The position numbers and the translations under genes were made by a program. Under the pieces are notes generated by a model. The model ran no database searches and was not told where the DNA came from. It saw only the letters and a program-made list of their open reading frames with translations. From Psococerastis gibbosa (lineage: Eukaryota; Arthropoda; Insecta; Psocodea; Psocidae), in NCBI GenBank assembly GCA_963971405.1, contig OZ020490.1, forward strand, positions 10,030,874 through 10,094,873: 64,000 nt of DNA, written 5' to 3'. Numbering within the stretch: the stretch's first letter is position 1; each line of letters starts with the position of its first letter. This document shows positions 10,834-23,200 of this stretch, one piece after another.

Positions 10834-11096
10834 CAGGCGCGGATCTAGAATGAGACCAAGGAGGGGGCTAAGATTAAATACGCTGAATTATTGGGGTTTT
10901 ACGCATTTTCAGAGCAATAAGGGCTCTATATCATAGGTAATTAATACAATTGAGCACAAGGGGGGCCCGGGGGTCTCCCCCAGGAGAAAATTTGTGAAAA
11001 ATAGGACTGAAATAGTGGGGTTTTACGCATTTTGAGGAACCTAATGGGGGGGATTATAGCCCCCATAGCCCCCCCCCCCCCGTAGATCCGCGTCTG
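10834..11096. mobile_element. hAT-type MITE with perfect 8-bp target duplication
   Basis: A 263-bp element with ends CAGGCGCGGATCTAG and CGTAGATCCGCGTCTG (inverted). It is flanked by ATAATAGA at 10826-10833 and 11097-11104, a perfect 8-bp duplication. It carries G-runs and a 14-base C-run just inside the right end. Non-autonomous. Its TIRs differ from the autonomous hAT at 20259. Confidence 0.9.
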
Positions 11097-11104
11097 ATAA
11101 TAGA

Positions 11105-12297
11105 GAAAGACTATTCCTGTCCGTAATTATTTCCTGCGGCTACAATGCACGAGGGGTCTATCTGAGTCCTTGTAAAGGCCTTAGGGGACTTACGACATGG
11201 CGTGCCACGCCAGGTCCTATGTCTTCATTTTGTAACGGGTTTTAATTAGTATAACACTTTAGGGTTCGTAGACACATTAATATATGGTTGATTAGGCCTG
11301 TGGCTTCCCTATAGGAGAAGATTAGAAATGCAAAGGAATGAGGAAGTTGGAAAGGCTACAACAAAGAAATTATTATAAGATGAAGGTCTGAACATTCCAC
11401 TATTATGGTAAAAATCCCGAAGTTTGTGTAAACAAACGGCGGTCATTTTTTATGCGAATTTATTAAATTTCTCGATTCACGGATAAAAACATACATGAAT
11501 AGTTATTCAAAGACTATATAAAAATATAAAAATTCCTAAGACTTCTGTTATTCTATAAAATCTGTATAATGCACTTTTTGTAAGCAATGATATTTCAGGT
11601 GAGAAAATGCAAATTTACGGCGACAGTTTATGTTTATTAAGATGTCTTCAAAAGACTGTTCAAATAGATTTGCAGGCGTGGATTGAGATATTAATTAATT
11701 TTGTTATAATAGCTGAGGCTTCGCTTACAAAAAAATAATATGGGCAGTTTTCATTTTAGAGACAACCAGACACTATCTTAAAGTACAATACAAAGTGTTT
11801 CATGATTTTTAATTGCTGGTCAGGCAGTGCTCATCATATACTTGCAAATGCACTGGACAATGACCTTTCTTATAGAAAACGAAAGTGTCGGTAACTTTCT
11901 TTAGGGCGCCATGTTGGTATGACGTCACACCTATTCAGCAGCCTATGCTGAGGATTTGCAAGTCACCGAGTCAACATCTGGACCCGAGCAGCATTTCACC
12001 ATTTTCTACCATTATTATCACCACTGAGGTCTGCCAGGATGACAGACTGGGTTGGCTGCTAAAGAGGGAATAAGAGGCACTGGAGCCATCATCATTATTC
12101 AAAAGAATTCGATTTTACGTAACGCTTATGGCTTGTGGTAATAACTGGAGCTGGAGTTTCATGTATTACATAGAAGTGATATGCTAAAAAAGAAACGCCC
12201 GTCCAGTGACAAATTTTTAAAACATGCAGACATACGCCTCCAATTTATTTCGATTGTTTAGTCAATAGTCTAAGCTAGAGTTCTACATATACAGGAT
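11105..12297. other. Stretch without a recognised gene
   Basis: AT-rich. A short plus frame at 11885-12073 has no recognised domain. No repeat boundary found. Confidence 0.3.
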
Positions 12298-12425
12298 ATT
12301 TGAAGGGGGCCCAGCACGGGAACCAGTCCTTTGGGATCCCCCTTTACATTTATAAAATTGTCTGATTATGTAATTTTAGGTACACTGAATAATTATACGA
12401 TTTATTTATTAATTATTTATTTAAA
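12298..12425 (+). repeat. LINE-F 3' untranslated end
   Basis: GGGCCCAGCACGGGAACCAG, TCCTTTGGGATCCCCC and ATTATACGATTTATTTATT match 33636-33745, where they follow a reverse-transcriptase C-terminus. This is a short 5'-truncated insertion ending in an ATTT-rich tail. Confidence 0.7.
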
Positions 12426-12639
12426 GTAATCTGTAAAAATGTTTTTTAATGTCGTGTCCATTTCACATGCATCGCATCTGCGAACAATCAGAGCATACCT
12501 TATCGCTTCCAAACGACAACAAATTCTGTCGTGGCTGTAAATCGTACTCTACTAGGTCAAAAATGACGTTTCAATTAATTGGCCGAAGCTCTGAAGTCTG
12601 AAACTCTTGGTCGAAGAAGAATTTATTCAGGGAAAACAA

Positions 12640-12700
12640 AATAGGCATAAGCAGATCTAGGATTTTTATTTAGGGGGGGGGGAAGTTTAAAAAGACACTT
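12640..12700. repeat. Isolated hAT-type terminus
   Basis: CAGATCTAGGATTTTTATTT followed by ten G resembles the left end of the MITE at 10834. No right end is recognisable. Confidence 0.35.
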
Positions 12701-12819
12701 GTATTATTTGAAATATTTTGTTAAAAAATATCATTTTTTCTAGTGCATTGGGGAAAAAAAATATAAATAATGACTTAGTTTAGTCAACTAAATAAAAACA
12801 ACAATTGTATAATCATACG

Positions 12820-12853
12820 GCCGCTTTCGGCACTAGGCCATCGTCAGGTGCAT
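12820..12853 (-). ncRNA. Hammerhead-like motif of a Penelope-type remnant
   Basis: On the minus strand the order CTGACGA (12841-12847), T, GGC-CTAGT-GCC hairpin, GAAA (12825-12828) matches the hammerhead core CUGANGA - stem II - GAAA, with one extra U before stem II. Penelope-like retroelements are known to carry such motifs. The same arrangement appears in an unrelated family at 39235-39266. Stems I and III are not convincing here, so self-cleavage is doubtful. Confidence 0.4.
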
Positions 12854-12860
12854 TAGAAAT

Positions 12861-14180
12861 GGATTTTTTTTTTCCATTAAAATCCACCGAGGAGTTTCCC
12901 AAAAAATTGACAAACAGACCGACATTTCGGAAAAAAAAAACTTTTTTGTGTTCTATGAGTCTGTGACCTCAAAACGTGTTAATTCGTTGAAATCTCGGAA
13001 TAGAAAATTTTGTTTACAAAATATTTAAAAATCTCTGCCTTACACCGTCGCTATTGTTAATTGCATTGAATAGAGTACGTTTTCCACGCACATGCGTATT
13101 TTCTACATCGATATATTTATATAATTGTTTTGCCCCAAATGTCCTACCCAAAGAAACCTGAATTGACGCCCCTAGCTACCAGTCCTCAGGCTGTAACCCT
13201 CAAAACGCGTAGTCATGCCACGGTGTTTTTAACATGTTTCATGGCTTAGAGGTCAACCAAATAATTAGTTTAATCTAATGCCACCTGCTATAACCTATTT
13301 AAGATAGCCGCCATCTTTAATTAAGAGCTCTGTACTGGACAACTACCAGACAGGCCATTAGCGCCAGGTAGTTAGCCTACTAACACTTCACGCTCTGAGC
13401 TAAAAAATGACTGCCAGGTACATTGGAACCTAGTTCATGGTTGGAGAGGTCGCGGGACATCTGAGTAAATGTTGTACCTGCGTCGATTCAGGTGCAAGAC
13501 CTGTCACACGAGACATGCATTAAGAGAACACTAAGTGGTATAGAAGTAAATCCAGTCCACAGAATTGAGTTTTGGCACCGATGGATTCGTTCGGTTGAAA
13601 TCTATCCATTGAATTTATTATCAGAACCTATGTAAGCAATCAAATATTGGATTTAGAAGCAATCATATGGCACTTAGCTACAGTTTTTTGACTCTTCAGA
13701 AAAATGTCCCAAAACCAGGTCTCGCAGTCATAGAGCAGTACGCAGTCTATTATACAATAAGCATACTGTAAGTAGGCCTACTACTCTACATGTCCTGTCT
13801 TTGGTAACTTACCGCATGTATAGATCTTTTGTGCAAAGTGCCGCAGTTGGTACTTTCAATAAAAGGTACTGCCTCTTCTGATTCTATCAACGTCATAGTC
13901 GAGCAAGACTGCATACCACCTCCGTTAAGTATCACCTTCATCTGTAAGAAAGTAAAGAGTAAAAGGGTAAGAAATATAAGCAGAAGTAGAGAAACATTAT
14001 TTTCCTTCCCAATTTTTACAAAATATTGTTTGCACCGGTCTTCTTGGGTCGTCAGTACGTGAATGAAATGCCCGCATTTCTGCCTGCTACACTTATTTTT
14101 TCAATAACAACACCAGTTCTTATGAGGTAACCAGCATCAACTAATCTGTATAACGCAGATTGTTAACAAGCTCTGCATCC
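12861..14180. other. Stretch without a recognised gene
   Basis: Mixed AT-rich DNA. A plus frame at 13829-14062 shows no known domain. Confidence 0.3.
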
Positions 14181-14345
14181 AAGAAAAAAAAAAGGTTAAT
14201 CACATACAAACAATTTAATGAATGCATCCGATTGACCTCTTCAGTCGCCTCTATAGGTTAGTACCCGTGTTGAGTTACGACACACCACCGATATGGACTC
14301 GCCCATGTACAAGCACACAACCACCCTGCCATCGAAGCCGATATA
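14181..14345 (-). repeat. SINE-B copy, antisense
   Basis: Reads as T-run complement, CATCCGATTGACCTCTTCAG and CACTAxxGCCATCG-like ends, i.e. the reverse of the SINE-B body (GGCGACTGAAGAGGTCAATC). Diverged single copy with its A-tail to the left (14184-14193). Confidence 0.7.
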
Positions 14346-14969
14346 AGTGCTGGCAATTATGTGAGACAGTTGTTAAATGGTACGCTGACTATAGCTAAGC
14401 AAAAACCGGATTTAGGGCAGGGGCTGACACGGCTATTTCAGCTGAGGGAAAGTGAAACGAGAGGGGCAAAATGTGAAACCTCAGGTTAAAAAAGGATGTG
14501 AACCGGGTTACATAAAGCTGATACGAATAAATATACATTGTATTTACACAATACAAAATATAAACAACAATACAGTACTGGAGCAATTACTCTCCTTTAC
14601 AAATAATGGAATGGGCACCAGCCCCAATCCAATGAGGGCACCACTCCAGTTATATGTTAGTTTGAGGTGTAAAGTTTTGAATATTTGTGATCTTATAGAT
14701 TTTGGAGTACTCTTTCTGAATTCAAACTATGCCACGTATCATTATCACTCGCGCCGCCATCTTGGAAAAAACGCCCAATTTTCCGCAGTTTCCAATACTG
14801 TTCGCCGGGGACCATAGCTTAGTCTTGACACCGGTTTCTGACCGCACTCTATTCCATGACCAAAAGGCAACTTGACTTTTACTAGTAAACAATGAAGAAA
14901 GTGTGTTTTCGGCATTTGAACTGTAGTATCTGGGTGAATTCCCGGTACCGTGACTTTTTTTATTAAGAT
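14346..14969. other. Stretch without a supported gene
   Basis: A plus-strand frame of 121 codons (14452-14817) has no recognisable domain and no splice context, so I do not call it. Confidence 0.3.
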
Positions 14970-15172
14970 TTTTGTTCTATTACTAAGTCAACCTTGAGTA
15001 GTTAGGGATATAAAGCCCTCTCTTACACTCAACTAGGAAAGCCCGGGACCGCCTGCTTTACATGCCCTCCGAAGCATGGCCAGAAAATGTAGCAAGTGTG
15101 AGACCAGAACCAGCAACCTTTCGGGTGAAAGTCGGAGTCTGTACCACTGCTCTACATGTCCTGACTTTCGGG
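14970..15172 (-). repeat. tRNA-derived SINE-A copy, antisense
   Basis: On the minus strand TAGAGCAGTGGTACAGACTC fits the Pol III box A and GGTTGCTGGTTCTGGTCTC sits at the box B position. It is followed by TTCTGGCCATG, GTTGAGTGTAAGAGAGGG and TAATAGAACAAAA. Four copies lie in the window (also 16.0, 30.05, 57.7 kb), all antisense to the given strand. Confidence 0.8.
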
Positions 15173-15709
15173 ATCGGTCCCGGCATCGATAGTGCTGGTC
15201 CTGAAATCGGGATTTCAACTTACTCGGGAATCGGGTACAGAATCGCGACCGGTACCGGGTCCAACTAGTTTTCATTTAAACTATTGGCCTGCCGGAAAGA
15301 AGTGCGAAAAACTTTTTTAAACTACATTAAGTTACCTTCAATCATACTCAAGGATCTAGACACCAAGATTTACCAAAACCGACCGGTTTCGACCTAGACA
15401 ATATATATATGTAAATGCTTTGTTCAATACATTTCGTTCTTTAAGTTTTTCTAGATGACCCCGTTTTGAGGCTTTCCCTCGCTTTTCCAACATAAGTATT
15501 CCCCTCTAATGAGCCAGGGCCATTAACGCAATTAATAATTTTCAATTGAAATCAACTATTCAACAAAAAACTATAGGACAAACTCCAAGTGCGACACTTC
15601 AGGCTCCAGGCATACTCTCTCCATCTTCCAAAACTTCAGTATCATTGTCCAGGTTCACGAATTACTTGCAAGTGACTCAACAAAATCTCCAACCAATCCA
15701 ATGGTTATT
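15173..15709. other. Stretch without a recognised gene
   Basis: Only short frames. No repeat recognised. Confidence 0.3.
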
Positions 15710-15880
15710 AAGAGAAAACTGGAGGGGGGAAAACCTTACGAGTGTAAAAAATTAATTTTGCAGGAAATATCAATCGCTATACATGAGGCATTATAAAGTA
15801 GAAGAAATGTTCATCTACACTTTGATGTACATTATGTAGCCGTCACCAACACTGATCGACCACAGTTACTGCTTTCCTAT
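15710..15880 (+). repeat. R6 MITE fragment
   Basis: GAGTGTAAAAAATTAATTTT, TTTGATGTACATTATGTAGC and CCACAGTTACTG match the R6 pattern (GATGCACATxATGTGGCC...CGGCCACAGTT) also seen at 16.8, 17.8, 30.4, 38.9 and 51.5 kb. Confidence 0.5.
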
Positions 15881-15904
15881 TTACCTGTATATTATGTTAA
15901 TTGT

Positions 15905-16460
15905 AGTATAAGGAAAGTTTTGTGATGGTCGAAATGTTAGATTTCGAGACTTCAACGCATTTACACGTTTTGAGGTCCCACGATCCGAACAAGTGTTTTT
16001 TGTTTTTTCTATTACGAAGCCAACCTACCGGAGTTAGGGCTGTAAAACCCTCTCTTACACTCAACAACATGAACTCTGAAGCATGGCCAGAAACTGTAGC
16101 AAGTGTGGGACTCGAACCAACAACCTTTGGGGTGAAAGTTGCGAGTCTGTACCACTGTCATGACGAATTGTCTGTCTGTTCGTCAATTTGTGGTTAAACT
16201 ACGCGGTAGATTTGGATGAAATATGACATTCAGGTGCCCAAAAATTGTGTTTCAGTACAAAATCGAATAGGTCGCTTGCCCCTTGATAGTTTGCTTCAGG
16301 CGGGAAAAACGACTCAATTTTCTTGAAAAATAAACAGTGGTTTTTCTGCGGAACCTTTCTAATGATGCTTTCGAACTTTAGGTATGTTTTAGTTGTTAAA
16401 TAGAGTTGCAAACCAAACAGGTTGCTTTTCCAAGCAAAGTTTCGGGTTTGAATAAAAAAA
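15905..16460 (+). repeat. Dispersed repeat R5, copy 2, interrupted by SINE-A
   Basis: AGTTTTGTGATGGTCGAAAT, ACACGTTTTGAGGTCCCACG, AATTGTCTGTCTGTTCG and TTTGGATGAAATATGACATT align with 3945-4500. SINE-A lies in the middle at 16001-16163, so R5 is older than that SINE insertion. Confidence 0.6.
16001..16163 (-). repeat. tRNA-derived SINE-A copy inside R5
   Basis: The minus strand shows GGTTGTTGGTTCGAGTCCC, a perfect box B (GGTTCGAGTCCC), and a box A-like segment. It is flanked on both sides by R5 sequence. Confidence 0.75.
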
Positions 16461-16760
16461 CTATTTTTTGAAGAAATTATGAATAATTCATGCTTCTATG
16501 CATAGGTATTACCCTGCATACCCTGTAATTATTACTGTGTTGTATTATATTGGTCTGCCCGTTCTTGACTATGGAATCGTCCCATCTATCTATTCAGTGC
16601 TTTGGGATAGGAAAAGTCGAGACAACAGAAACTTAAACATAGGACAATTTTTTACAATGGAACTATTTCGGTACCTATACTAATTTAAAAATAGGAAACC
16701 ATGGACGGGTTCACCCATACCTGTTCTTTATTAAGAGGCTGCCGGAGGAAGGTACAGTTC

Positions 16761-17330
16761 TTAAGGGTGTAAAAATTCAAATTTTACAAAATATATCGAA
16801 GGTAGAGATATAATAAATATTTTATCCCTTAGAATAAATCCTCCCCTACATTTTGATGCACATCATGAGGCTACAATTATTGAAAATGATTTGTAAAAAA
16901 TAACGGACACCGAGGATAGCAGCTTATAGGAATTTAAAAACTGTGGCCGATCGGTGAGTGACGACCGCGCATCAAAATGGTGAGAAACAATTTTTCTAAT
17001 GAATGTGACATTTTTTATCACTCTACGATTGCTATATCATGAGATATGAGAGAGATATACCGTATATAAGATATATATGAGATACAATTGTATTTTGTTG
17101 AAAAAAAAAACGCCGACCGGACAGTTTATTGTAAATTTTCACTGTTTTCCCCATTGACCGGCGGCATTTCAGGGCCCCTAATCCCCCATTGATACGAGGC
17201 ATTTTCGAAATTGCCTGCAGGTTTAGTCTCTGGGCTTCGAAGGTCATATTATAATAGTCCAAAATATGGAAAAAAATCGAACTTACAGCTCCAAAATGTG
17301 TAATCTCAGCGAGAGAAAATTACACCTAAG
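16761..17330. mobile_element. Probable R6 MITE, TTAA type
   Basis: The left end TTAAGGGTGTAAAAATT is mirrored by AAAATTACACCTAAGG at the right. It contains GATGCACATCATGAGGCT and ACTGTGGCCGATCGGTGAGT typical of R6. The right TTAA is altered, so the boundaries are approximate. Confidence 0.45.
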
Positions 17331-17779
17331 GAATCTATGGGAATTCAGCGGACTTGAATTTACGCAGGCCTGCGGAGAGCGGTGTAGACGCGATGTACTA
17401 CTCCCTACGGCACTTGGACACTAACTAAAGCGCGAACCGCGAACGGCCGAACGCGACACGCGGACAGGTCGATTCAGCGAGCAGTGGCGTCACTGCTATC
17501 TGTACCTAATACCTAGCAGTGGCGTTGACTCGCCGGTTCAAAACTATCATTTGAAATTTTGTCAAAGTCAGATAACGGAATTCAGGCTAATAGACTACTT
17601 CAGACGACAATGAAACAGAAGGGAGACATTTGCTATAGAAAAATGATTTTGAGCCCTAAATAAGAAGTCAGCCCTGGTCATTACATAGACTTAGAGTTTA
17701 GAGGATTTCTAATAGGTTTATAAGTACTATAATAAAACCATTATAGTCAATAATCGGCTCGTTTTCCCGGTGTGATCCT
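17331..17779. other. GC-richer stretch without a gene
   Basis: 17380-17480 is richer in CG dinucleotides than its surroundings (GCGAACCGCGAACGGCCGA). AGCAGTGGCGTxACTGC-like words repeat near 17480 and 17515. No ORF. Confidence 0.3.
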
Positions 17780-18060
17780 GAGCATTTTGATCCATGATAC
17801 TAGTAAGTTTCTCATTCTAACACAGATTGGCTACAGTTATTGAAATCGACTTATACAAAAGAGATTGGTGAGGTAGGCCTAGTCCCGAGGAAAGAGTTCG
17901 AGAAATGTGGCCAATTGGTGTTTGTAAAGGCCACATGTCATGCAAATGTAAATGCAGAGGAGCATATCTGCTAATTTAACGTCTATTCTTCACGGCTTCA
18001 CGATCGATATTGTCGATTAACTCCGAAAATGAGTTTTTTTGTGCTTCTCAAAATGAACTA
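17780..18060 (+). repeat. R6 MITE fragment
   Basis: CAGATTGGCTACAGTTATTG, AATGTGGCCAATTGGTGTT and CTTCACGATCGATATTGTCG match the middle and right of R6. Confidence 0.45.
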
Positions 18061-18519
18061 CACCATCTGCATCAAACGGCAAGATTAATGCAACCATATG
18101 ACTCACTATAAATAATAATAAATTATAATAACAATAAAATAATAATAAAATAACTTTGCAGAGGTTTATTTTAGTCAAGAAAGCGCAAAAAGGGATCCGA
18201 GCAGAAATTGCATCGAAAGTGGGTTGATAATCAGCTGTTGTTGTTTTTGTTGATGGGCCTAGTAGCATGTAATGCTAATGATTGCCAATAATCCATCGAT
18301 CACAGTAAAGTTGATTTAGTGGCACCAGAAAAATTATCTATTCCCCATATTTTTAATCAAAGCACTCCTGAAGGCCTGTTGATTAACTACTTACTAGATC
18401 TAACTTCTCGGACCAAGAAATGACAGCAGAGTGTATAGGTACAACAGTAGATTTTTAATAATAGTGTGTATTTATAAATCTCTGGATCCACCACTAGTAG
18501 TAGTGTTCGTCGGGTTAAT
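18061..18519. other. Stretch without a recognised feature
   Basis: AT-rich, nothing supported. Confidence 0.3.
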
Positions 18520-18785
18520 AACGACTTAGGCCTCATATTTGGGCCCATAGAGCGACCCCGACTTGACTGTCCTACGCCAGCCCATAGGACAGTGGACCTC
18601 CTGATTATAGCGGATTCCGAACCACTTGGGAAACACAGTGAAGTCACACGATTAGTTCGGAGGTGACCAGGACAAGCCCTACCATGTTTCCCTACCGGCA
18701 CTGTGCACACGACCAAGTTATCTGCAGCTTTGAACCTGCTCTGGTCCGCTGGATTAAACTTGGTATGGCGGCCGGCTGGATCCAC
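18520..18785 (-). repeat. Dispersed repeat R3 copy, antisense
   Basis: GGACAGTGGACCTCCTGATTATAGCGG-type sequence through GGCACTGTGCACACGACCAA to ACTTGGTATGGCGGCCGGC is the reverse of 24185-24425. The 133-codon frame across it is a by-product. Same subtype as 24.2 and 55.4 kb. Confidence 0.65.
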
Positions 18786-18789
18786 CACT

Positions 18790-20250
18790 GCTACCTACAA
18801 ACAATAATGTGAAAACTGAAGTACCGTACTTACAATTATTGACATTCTTCTTCAAGAGTAGTCTGTTTTCCCCATCTTCACTATCACATGGCGCTGTTGT
18901 CTGATGTATTTTTATTACATTCATCACATTAGAAAATGTGACGTAGTGGTAAGAATCTAGGTGATTACCACTATGACCGCTCCCGGTGACGAGATCTGTA
19001 AGAAATTCTTGTGATGGTAAGAGACTTCGCACCGCACGGAAACCTTCGCGAAAATCTAAAATGTTTATTACATTTTAAAGTTTTTATTTCGTTTTTTTTC
19101 TGACAAAGATTATTTTATTTTCCTATGTAGGCCTATAATCAACGTAGTAGGTACCGCACCAAATAAAGAAAATAAATTTTGTGTATAATTGCCTTCAAAA
19201 TTTATAATGAAAAATATTTGAAGTCCGATTCCAATGTTCCCTTACCAATATTAATCATCTACAACACAATGGGTGGGAATATGGGTACCTAGGTAGTTCA
19301 ATTCTGTTCTTCTCGTCATTTCGCATGATTGGCCATCGTACCAACTTCCAAATGAATTAGAATTATTGGAGGGAGTCTCATCCAACCCCCCCCCCCCCCT
19401 TATTCGCAAAGTCCCTATTTGGATGAATGTAAGAGTTTCGTGTTTTAGAATGTATCATAACTATAAATAAACTTCAAGGAACCTAGGAGCGGGCTGGGCC
19501 TAGCCAACTAGGTTTTTCACAATCCATCTTGTCAGGTAACAGCATGCATTTAACCTAAAAGAATCCATCTCACTTACCAATTTCATACTTTACGATACCA
19601 CACATCGTAATAATTAATCTATAAGCTAATAAATGAATATACACACTTGTAAATTTGTAATCCAAAATATGACACAATTTGAACGCCATCATTGAATGGC
19701 AGCCATTTTGGAATATTAATTTTGTCGACACTGAGCAGTGGGAAAATGGCGTAAATAAGTTGTATGGTGTATTTGGCGACATTTAATAAAATTAGAATTT
19801 ATTGCTTTTAATCGGTATAAGTACATTTTAATAAGTATGTATAAAAACATTTCAATCTGACCAAATTATTTAATGAATGTTTAAACTCAAGGTATATTAA
19901 CATATAGGAGATTGAGGAGTTATTTCTCGAATTTGCTAATGAAGCATGGGGAATTTGGTCATCTTGAATATCACACGTCATTTAAAAAATAAATGACTTA
20001 TTTCATTCTGCAGCCCTATTATGGCCATTTGGGATTAATGCAATATGTTAATATTTAATTGTTGTAAACAAGTGGGTGCAAAATGCGCGGGAAATTCAAA
20101 TTATAAATTAATCCTTGACTATATTTGGATTAATTAATTATAAATTAATTCTTGACTATATTTGCAATTTTTTTCTTCCTTAGATGTAGACACATTAATT
20201 ATTAAAATTATTATTGCCTTATTTCAAAATTATACCTGCACATTTTAATG
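18790..20250. other. AT-rich stretch without a recognised gene
   Basis: Contains a 14-base C-run near 19388. Short frames only. GTGCAAAATGCGCGGGAAAT near 20072 also occurs in the long-TIR element at 44.4-45.2 kb, hinting at a solo fragment of that family. Confidence 0.35.
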
Positions 20251-20258
20251 TTTATTAG

Positions 20259-23200
20259 CAGGCCCGGCCCGAGGTATTTTCTTGAGTGGTGCGAGTTTAC
20301 ATTTTAGCGCCCCCCCCCCCCCCCTCCCAGAGACCGTAAATTATTCATGAACGCTTGAGTATGGGAGACATTAAAAAATTGTGCATGCTTCTTATAAAGG
20401 GATTGTATTAGGCAACTGTAACTAATAACTAAATGTAAAATTATTGAAATTTCTCCTTCCTAGCTTTGATGCTAGCAAATTTTTTAATCAAATGATCATA
20501 GGAGAGATTGTTGGCGATCTCATTTTCTATGGATAATATGGCTAAGTCCGACAATTTCTCATCAGCTAAAACAGACCTTAGGTAGGTCTTTATCAATTTT
20601 AGCTTGCTGAAGCTCCTTTCTCCCTTAGCAACAGTGACCGGTATAGTAATGAAAATGCGGAGAGCTGTCCAAACGTTTGGAAACATATCTTTCCAACAAT
20701 GCTTTGCCAAAAACTCAAGAACCCCCTTTGGATGCCCATCGTCGCCGCCTAAGAACGCACTAAGGCTCCTTATTTCTTGGGCTAGCTCGGTACCCGAAAT
20801 ATCACTGAGAGCGCCATGGGTTAAGACAGATTCTAAATCTGAGCAGGCCGCATTCAAACCATTATGGTCGATCTTTTTCAAATCGTACATAAATTGCCAT
20901 GTACTATTAATGTCACTTAATTGGGAAAAGCGCAACTGCAATGAATTAATGGCTGTGTCAATCATTGGATAGAAGACAGAGGTGCGAAACGCTGTTTCTG
21001 GGTCAGTAGGAGATTCGTCTTGATTTTCATAAGAAAACATCTTCTTTTTCCTTCGCAGACGGACAGTTTCAAACTCCTGAGTGATTTGTGCTTCTTCAGC
21101 GATTTCTTTGGCAGTGATGAGTGCAGAAGTGAAACCTGTACTTCTGTATTCTTTTAAAAATTTCAAGCATTTATTCATAATTTTTGTAGCTTCGGACAAA
21201 TCCATGGTTTCAGATTGCATTGTTTTGCTTACTAGATTAACCTGGAATAAAACATCGTACCATATGACTAACGCCATTAAGAACTCGAACTTTTCCAAAT
21301 TTACAAGAAGCGATTCAGCCTCTGAGCTTGCAACAGGGTCCGTTGATTGTTCATATTCATCCTCCAGAGCCCTTTTAACTTCAGCATACTGATACCGCAC
21401 TGCTTTCAAGCTGTTGATCCTGCTTTCCCAGCGTGTGTCACAAACCTTTTTCAGGCTTAAATTTTGCAGATGCTCTGAGACCACCTTCCACCGCTTTGTT
21501 GAATTTGAGAAATACACAAACAGCCGTTGCAGCACACCAAAAAGAGACACTGATTTGATAGAAGTTTTTGCTGCATCGGCAACCACAAGGTTGAGACTAT
21601 GACAGCCGCAAGGGTTAAAAAAGGCTCGTGGATAGGTTTTAGCAATGCGACTCTGAACTCCTTTAATGTGTCCAACCATATTAGCACCATTATCATATCC
21701 TTGGCCCCTGCAGTCATTCATGTCAATACCATATTTATCAATTATTTCGTCCAAAAATAAGCCCGTCAGGCCGGCTCCAGTTGAGTCAGCCACTGGCTTA
21801 TATGTCAAAAAACACTCACGCACACGCGCTTCATCGACGTCGAAAAATCTGAAGGTGACACTCATTTGCTCAGTGTGGCTGATGTCAGGAGTACAGTCTA
21901 AAATTATAGAAAAATACTTGGCACTTCTTATTTTAGATAATATTTGGCCTCTTACTTCGTCAGCTAATAATTTAATTACTTCGTTTTGAATATTTTTGCT
22001 AAAATAAAAATGCTTGGATTCCTTCTGCATCACTCTTCGCAAGTGCTCCATCATGACGGGGTCGAATTGGCCAAGTAATTGTACAAGGCCTAAGAAATTC
22101 CCATTTCTTGGAGTGTATAAAGTGTCCTTGCTACCACGAAAAGGCAAATTGTGTTCAGCCAAAAACAGCGTGATGGCGATCATTCGTTCCATAACAGAAG
22201 ACCACCTTGCTTTTTCATCCTCCAATTGCTTCTGAAGCCCTTTATCTATGCCACAACATTTTTTTAACCTTTTAGCCGTTTCAAGCCACGTTAATAAGGC
22301 TTGCTGGTGGTCGTCAGAAAACTCATGGCTCGTTAGTAAACGAGACAAATGATGCCAGTTGTCAGAGCCAACATTGGAAAGATGGCAACGACTTGTGCGC
22401 TTGAAGATGTGACAACAAAAGCAGTATACTTTCTTTGTTGAATTGGAATAAACAAGCCACTGCCGCTCATATACTTCTCCGTTGGGCATGCTTTTTTTGA
22501 AATGGCTGTTGGAAAAATGCCGGCCTTTCTCATTTTTTGGGTATTTATCATCATCGAGTTTCCCGTTTTGCGGCCCCTCTTCAACGATCATGTCAATAAC
22601 TTGTGAAGACAAGTAAGAGGGCCACTTGGCTATGTCCATAGAAAAACTTCTTTCTTCTTCACTGCAAGGCAAGTTCTCAAAAATGGCCTCGTCCAGCGCA
22701 ACCGCCTGGGCCTCACTCTCAACCGTACTTTCCTTGCTTGTACTAGGGGGCTGGGTTGGGTCTGGATGTGGACCTGGCCGTTTTAGAAATTTGGCCATTT
22801 GCGCCGCTTGCTTTTCATTCTCAGCTTCCCTAGCTCTTCTTTTCCTCTCATTTCCGGCGCCTGACAATTTTTTCCACATTGCCTTTGCAAAGTTGCTAAA
22901 ATAAAAGACACATAAATTACCTTAAGTCTAAATAAAGTCCAAAATAAATAAATATACAATAAGTTGGACATACAGTAGACATAAATTCTCTTATTTGATA
23001 TTAATAACAAACACAAACCATTCGCAGAATTGCAAGCCGAGCCACTTCTTAATCTGCTTTGTAACTCTCTTATTTATTATAACAACAACTTAATACAAAT
23101 ACCGCTATAAAGCATCTGCGTCTGCTTACCTTAAAATTTTTTTGTTGCCAATTGCAATTATTTATAAAAATCTCACAAGAGATACGAGTGAAGCTGAAAT

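Noticed and set aside
13170-13215. Another hammerhead-like motif (CTCAGGCTGTAACCCTCAAAACGCG)
   Set aside because: Neither CUGANGA nor GAAA is intact, so the resemblance is too weak.
18387-18788. 133-codon minus frame as a gene
   Set aside because: It coincides with a copy of dispersed repeat R3 whose other copies do not keep the frame open.
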